Positions 61,301-64,000 of a stretch of 64,000 nt of DNA are shown piece after piece. Every line of letters starts with the position of its first letter. The first letter of the stretch is position 1. A model generated the notes under the pieces. The model searched no databases, was not told where the DNA came from, and saw only the letters and a program-made list of their open reading frames with translations. The position numbers were made by a program, and so were the translations under genes. Source of the DNA: Lasiodiplodia sp. COLG20 (lineage: Eukaryota; Ascomycota; Dothideomycetes; Botryosphaeriales; Botryosphaeriaceae); NCBI GenBank assembly GCA_009801085.1, contig VNWV01000001.1, forward strand, positions 6,324,001 to 6,388,000, read 5' to 3'.

Positions 61301-62105
61301 TCAGCGCCTTTTCTGAGGACCAATCCCGATAGGCGGAAAAAAGGCGAGAACGGGTCGCAGGAATGCTGTGGGCTCGACACTGTGGAAGCGCTGCGTTACG
61401 CGTTCGGTGTGAGGGACCGGGGACAAGCGAATCAACTTCGACGTGTGCGAGATAGGGTGATGATACTGTGCAAGAGTCTGGCCCGATACCCGCGCCTCCC
61501 GTTGTTTCCCGTTCGCTGGGATGGCTTCTCCGGTGAGCAGTAGCATCGGTGCATGCATATTCCCTACGCACTGAGACCGTTTGAGCGAAGCGTGGACGTT
61601 GTCAGCACAGCAAAAGTCGCAATGTGGCGCTGAGGTAATGAGGCCAAGCGAAACTGGGCTGAACGCGGGGCAACATGTCAGCAGAAGAGAGGCCTGCACA
61701 GCGGCGGTGGAAGACGCAAGTGGGGGAACATTTGACGAGATGGCGCGCTTCTTTTGTACGACTACGGTTCGTGTTGCATATCCGCGGGGCGAAACGGCGC
61801 ATCAATCCGCACGTGTCTAATCACAAACTGACAGGCCGCGGTCAGATCTGAATTGGGTAGGCCGTTGCTGCCCATCTGGCCAGTGTATGCCTGGGGAATC
61901 CTGCGCATGCGGACGACTGCCTCGACTGCCTGCAGCGGTTCCGCCCACGAATTGGTGGGTGAGACTCATCAAGCTTCGAGCTGCAGCCTGTCGTCATTTA
62001 GTATTCCATCCTTTGCCGTGTGGGACCGAATGTCTAACCTCCGCCTGAACGATTCCTTGAGCGGCTGGACCCGCCCGTTGACTGATTCGGGATTGATGTG
62101 GTTGT
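58381..62105. other. 3.7-kb gene-free stretch
   Basis: No supported gene. It holds an A18 run (about 59300-59317), T9-T10 runs (about 59918-59938) and a CTG-repeat-like patch at 59580-59600. A 137-codon frame at 58475-58888 lies right after the bZIP stop and is AT-rich, without domain resemblance. Confidence 0.5.
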
Positions 62106-63069
62106 TCAATCCCAGTCGCTATCCTCGTCATCATCGACACGAGTCTGACGAATCTTCTTGGAGCTCTCCTCGGCCTCTTCATCCTTGCGCCGAAGCCGGG
62201 GGTCACCGTGTTTGAGGGCACCGAGGTCTATCAGCAGCTTTTCGACGTCTGACCAAATCCTGTTAGCAACGAACACGCGCAGATCTGACCGGGATGCCAA
62301 TCCCAAGCTTTTTGAGAAGATTGGCACAAGGCTTCGCCTTGATTAGTGCCATGGTGTCTTACCTTCCACAGACGTGCGTGGCCCGTTGAGCTCCCTCAGC
62401 GTTACGATCTGCCTCTTAATATCTCCATCCTTGTAGATGAGAACGGTGGGAGTGTTCTTGTCCGGGTATCCTTCGATGCACATGTTGCCCCTAATCTGGC
62501 AGAACTTGATGTCCCCGAACTTACGGGCCAGCTCACGCCAAAGCTCGACACCCCTCTGGGACTCGGTGTTGGTGCTAGCAGCTGTGAGGAGCACAAGAAC
62601 CCAGGCCTCTTTGGACGCTTCTGTCACGTCGCGCGAGTAGTCGGGCTTCTGTAAGTGATACACTTGGTTGAACTTTGAGGCAGTCTGGATGGTGGAGAGC
62701 TCGGCCATGCGCTTCTTGCTGTCGTGGTGTCAGGCAGGAGACGAGAGGCAATGTTGAGACAAACATACCGGTATTGCTCGAGGAAGTCGTCGTCCTCCTC
62801 ATCTTCCAGCTCGGCAAGTTCATCCAAGTCCTTGCCCTCCAGGCGGTTCTCATGTGCAAGTCTCCGCGCCTCGACAAGGGCTTCCTCGATCATGGGCGTG
62901 GGTGAGGGGGGCTTCTCAGGGATGACGCCATGCTTGCGGAGAATATCGTTCCTGCAGGCAAGAGTGTCAGGGTTTGATTTCATGAGCTGGGGCATGCGCA
63001 GTACCATTCGGTGTCGGCGTTAGGGTCGTCCACCGGGACCTGGACGGGCATATCTGGCATTTGATTCAT
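62106..63069 (-). CDS. PLP2: Phosducin-like protein 2
   Basis: Cofactor of the CCT chaperonin for actin and tubulin folding; cytosolic with a thioredoxin-like fold. Exons 63069-63005, 62951-62769, 62718-62363 and 62248-62106 give 248 aa, typical for Plp2. An N-terminal helical arm (DILRKHGVIPEKPPSP, EALVEARRLAHENR) is followed by an acidic stretch (ELEDEEDDDFLEQYRKKRM). The thioredoxin-like part is VYHLQKPDYSRDVTEASKEA, FGDIKFCQIRGNMCIEGYP, TPTVLIYKDGDIKRQIV and LRELNG. The C-terminal tail is acidic (RVDDDEDSDWD). All three introns are GT-AG and in phase. It is divergent from SEC21, 464 bp away. Confidence 0.96.
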
Positions 63070-63533
63070 TTTGGGCGCGGTTCAGCGGGAGTGATAACGG
63101 CGTTTTAGGTGCTCTGGGACGATGTGCGACCGGTGTGTGCTGCAGAGCGGACAGGCAGCAATTGTAAGGGGAGTTGCGGGAGTTCTTGGGGCCTGGCGGA
63201 GGGGCGGCGATGACGCTCCGCCGCAGGGCTGGCCACTTTGTCGCGGGAGGCGCCAAGAAAGCCAGGGTCGAGCACAGCGCAACACCAAGGGCGCGCAACC
63301 ACGGCCGAGCGTATCACTCCCGCACCTCGCACCACCAACGCTGCGACCCGCCATTCGCATGCGACACTTTCCCCCGGCGCCCTGAGCTGTGCATAGATCC
63401 GACCCGTGTCCTCTCGCCGCCGCCGCATCCTAAATCGAGTCGCAGCACCCTGGCCGGCGGACAAGGACACATTTCCCCCATACTCGCAACATCTCCCGCC
63501 TAGTCTGCGCTCCCGCCCAGCGCTCCCGCCACC
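63070..63533. promoter_or_regulatory. Divergent promoter of PLP2 and SEC21
   Basis: 464 bp between start codons. A CT-rich leader lies before the SEC21 ATG (about 63400-63530). No TATA box seen. Confidence 0.5.
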
Positions 63534-64000
63534 ATGAGCTACAACAAGAAAGACGAAGACAGCGAGGGCGCCATTGTCAAGGTCGACCGCACCTCCGTCT
63601 TCCAGGAAGGTACGCTGCTCCCCGCCGTGCCTGTGTCCTACAGCTGGAGCTTACGCCCGAGCAGCCCGCGTCTTCAACTCGTCGCCGATCTCGCCGCGCA
63701 GGTGCCGCATCCTCCTCACCAAGATTTCCCTGCTTCTTTTCACCGGCGAGAAGTTCCCCACCAATGAGGCTACTTCGCTGTTCTTTGGCATCTCGAAGCT
63801 CTTCCAGAACAAGGATGCCAGCCTGCGCCAGATGGTCTACCTTGTCATCAAGGAGCTCGCCAACACCGCCGAGGATGTTATCATGGTCACGAGCAGTATT
63901 ATGAAGGACACGGCTGTTGGCAGCGATGTTGTGTATCGCGCCAACGCCATAAGAGCTCTCTGCCGTGTTATTGATGTGAGCTGCGAAAGGAGTCCGTTGT
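63534..64000 (+). CDS. SEC21: Coatomer subunit gamma (SEC21), 5' part only
   Basis: Gamma-COP of the COPI coat for Golgi-to-ER transport. Exon 1 is 63534-63609 and exon 2 is 63644-63975; the latter ends at a GTGAGC donor, and the gene continues past the window. The 136 codons seen include MSYNKKDEDSEGAIVKVDRT, FNSSPISPRRCRILLTKISL, LFTGEKFPTNEATSLFFGI, LFQNKDASLRQMVYLVIKEL and YRANAIRALCRVID, which is the typical start of the adaptin-like N-terminal repeat. The first intron is only 34 nt, which is short but restores the frame exactly. Confidence 0.95.

Noticed and set aside
1..64000. CRISPR arrays, insertion sequences, operons and ribosome binding sites
   Set aside because: The window is fungal nuclear DNA with spliceosomal introns; the only tandem repeats are those listed and they lack spacer structure.

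Overview
The window is nuclear DNA of a filamentous ascomycete. Genes are interrupted by short GT-AG introns, third codon positions are GC-rich, and there are no operons. An HMG-box mating-type gene flanked by COX13 and APN2 on one side and by a PH/SMP-domain gene on the other is the MAT-locus arrangement I know from Dothideomycetes of the order Botryosphaeriales. I infer a plant-associated member of that order carrying a MAT1-2 idiomorph. The species cannot be named from this sequence.

Left part (1-14757), the mating-type region: COX13 (cut by the window edge) and APN2 are divergent. A 2 kb gene-free stretch follows, then a decayed gene (about 5466-6950, minus) with several in-frame stops and a 55-bp tandem repeat in its presumed intron. 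Next come MAT1-2-1 (7000-8488, minus), a divergent 298-aa unknown gene (8874-9882) that is a candidate second idiomorph gene, and the large NVJ2-like lipid-transfer protein gene (10607-14757).

Middle part (15653-44462): a secreted cutinase, a SPOUT-type RNA methyltransferase, an MBA1/mL45-like mitoribosome receptor (with a problematic in-frame TAG), the ER glycosylation protein EOS1, an MFS sugar transporter, a homocysteine S-methyltransferase, a small three-exon gene for a basic 111-aa protein, a fragment of a fungal STAND N-terminal domain, and a membrane-anchored histidine acid phosphatase. These are separated by long gene-poor stretches (16.5-20.2, 25.8-32.1 and 36.0-40.3 kb). The stretches contain scattered copies of a short repeat whose core resembles the 55-bp MAT-locus repeat.

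Right part (45308-64000), mostly housekeeping: eIF1/SUI1, Asterix (eight exons, some of 12-17 nt), Mediator subunit MED12/SRB8, an AP-1-like bZIP factor, the phosducin-like protein PLP2, and the start of coatomer gamma (SEC21), which runs off the right edge.

Four closely spaced divergent pairs share promoters: COX13/APN2, MAT1-2-1/unknown, Asterix/MED12 and PLP2/SEC21. No tRNA, rRNA, CRISPR array or intact transposon was recognised. Exon boundaries were placed by hand from splice signals, reading frame and remembered family similarity, without alignments.
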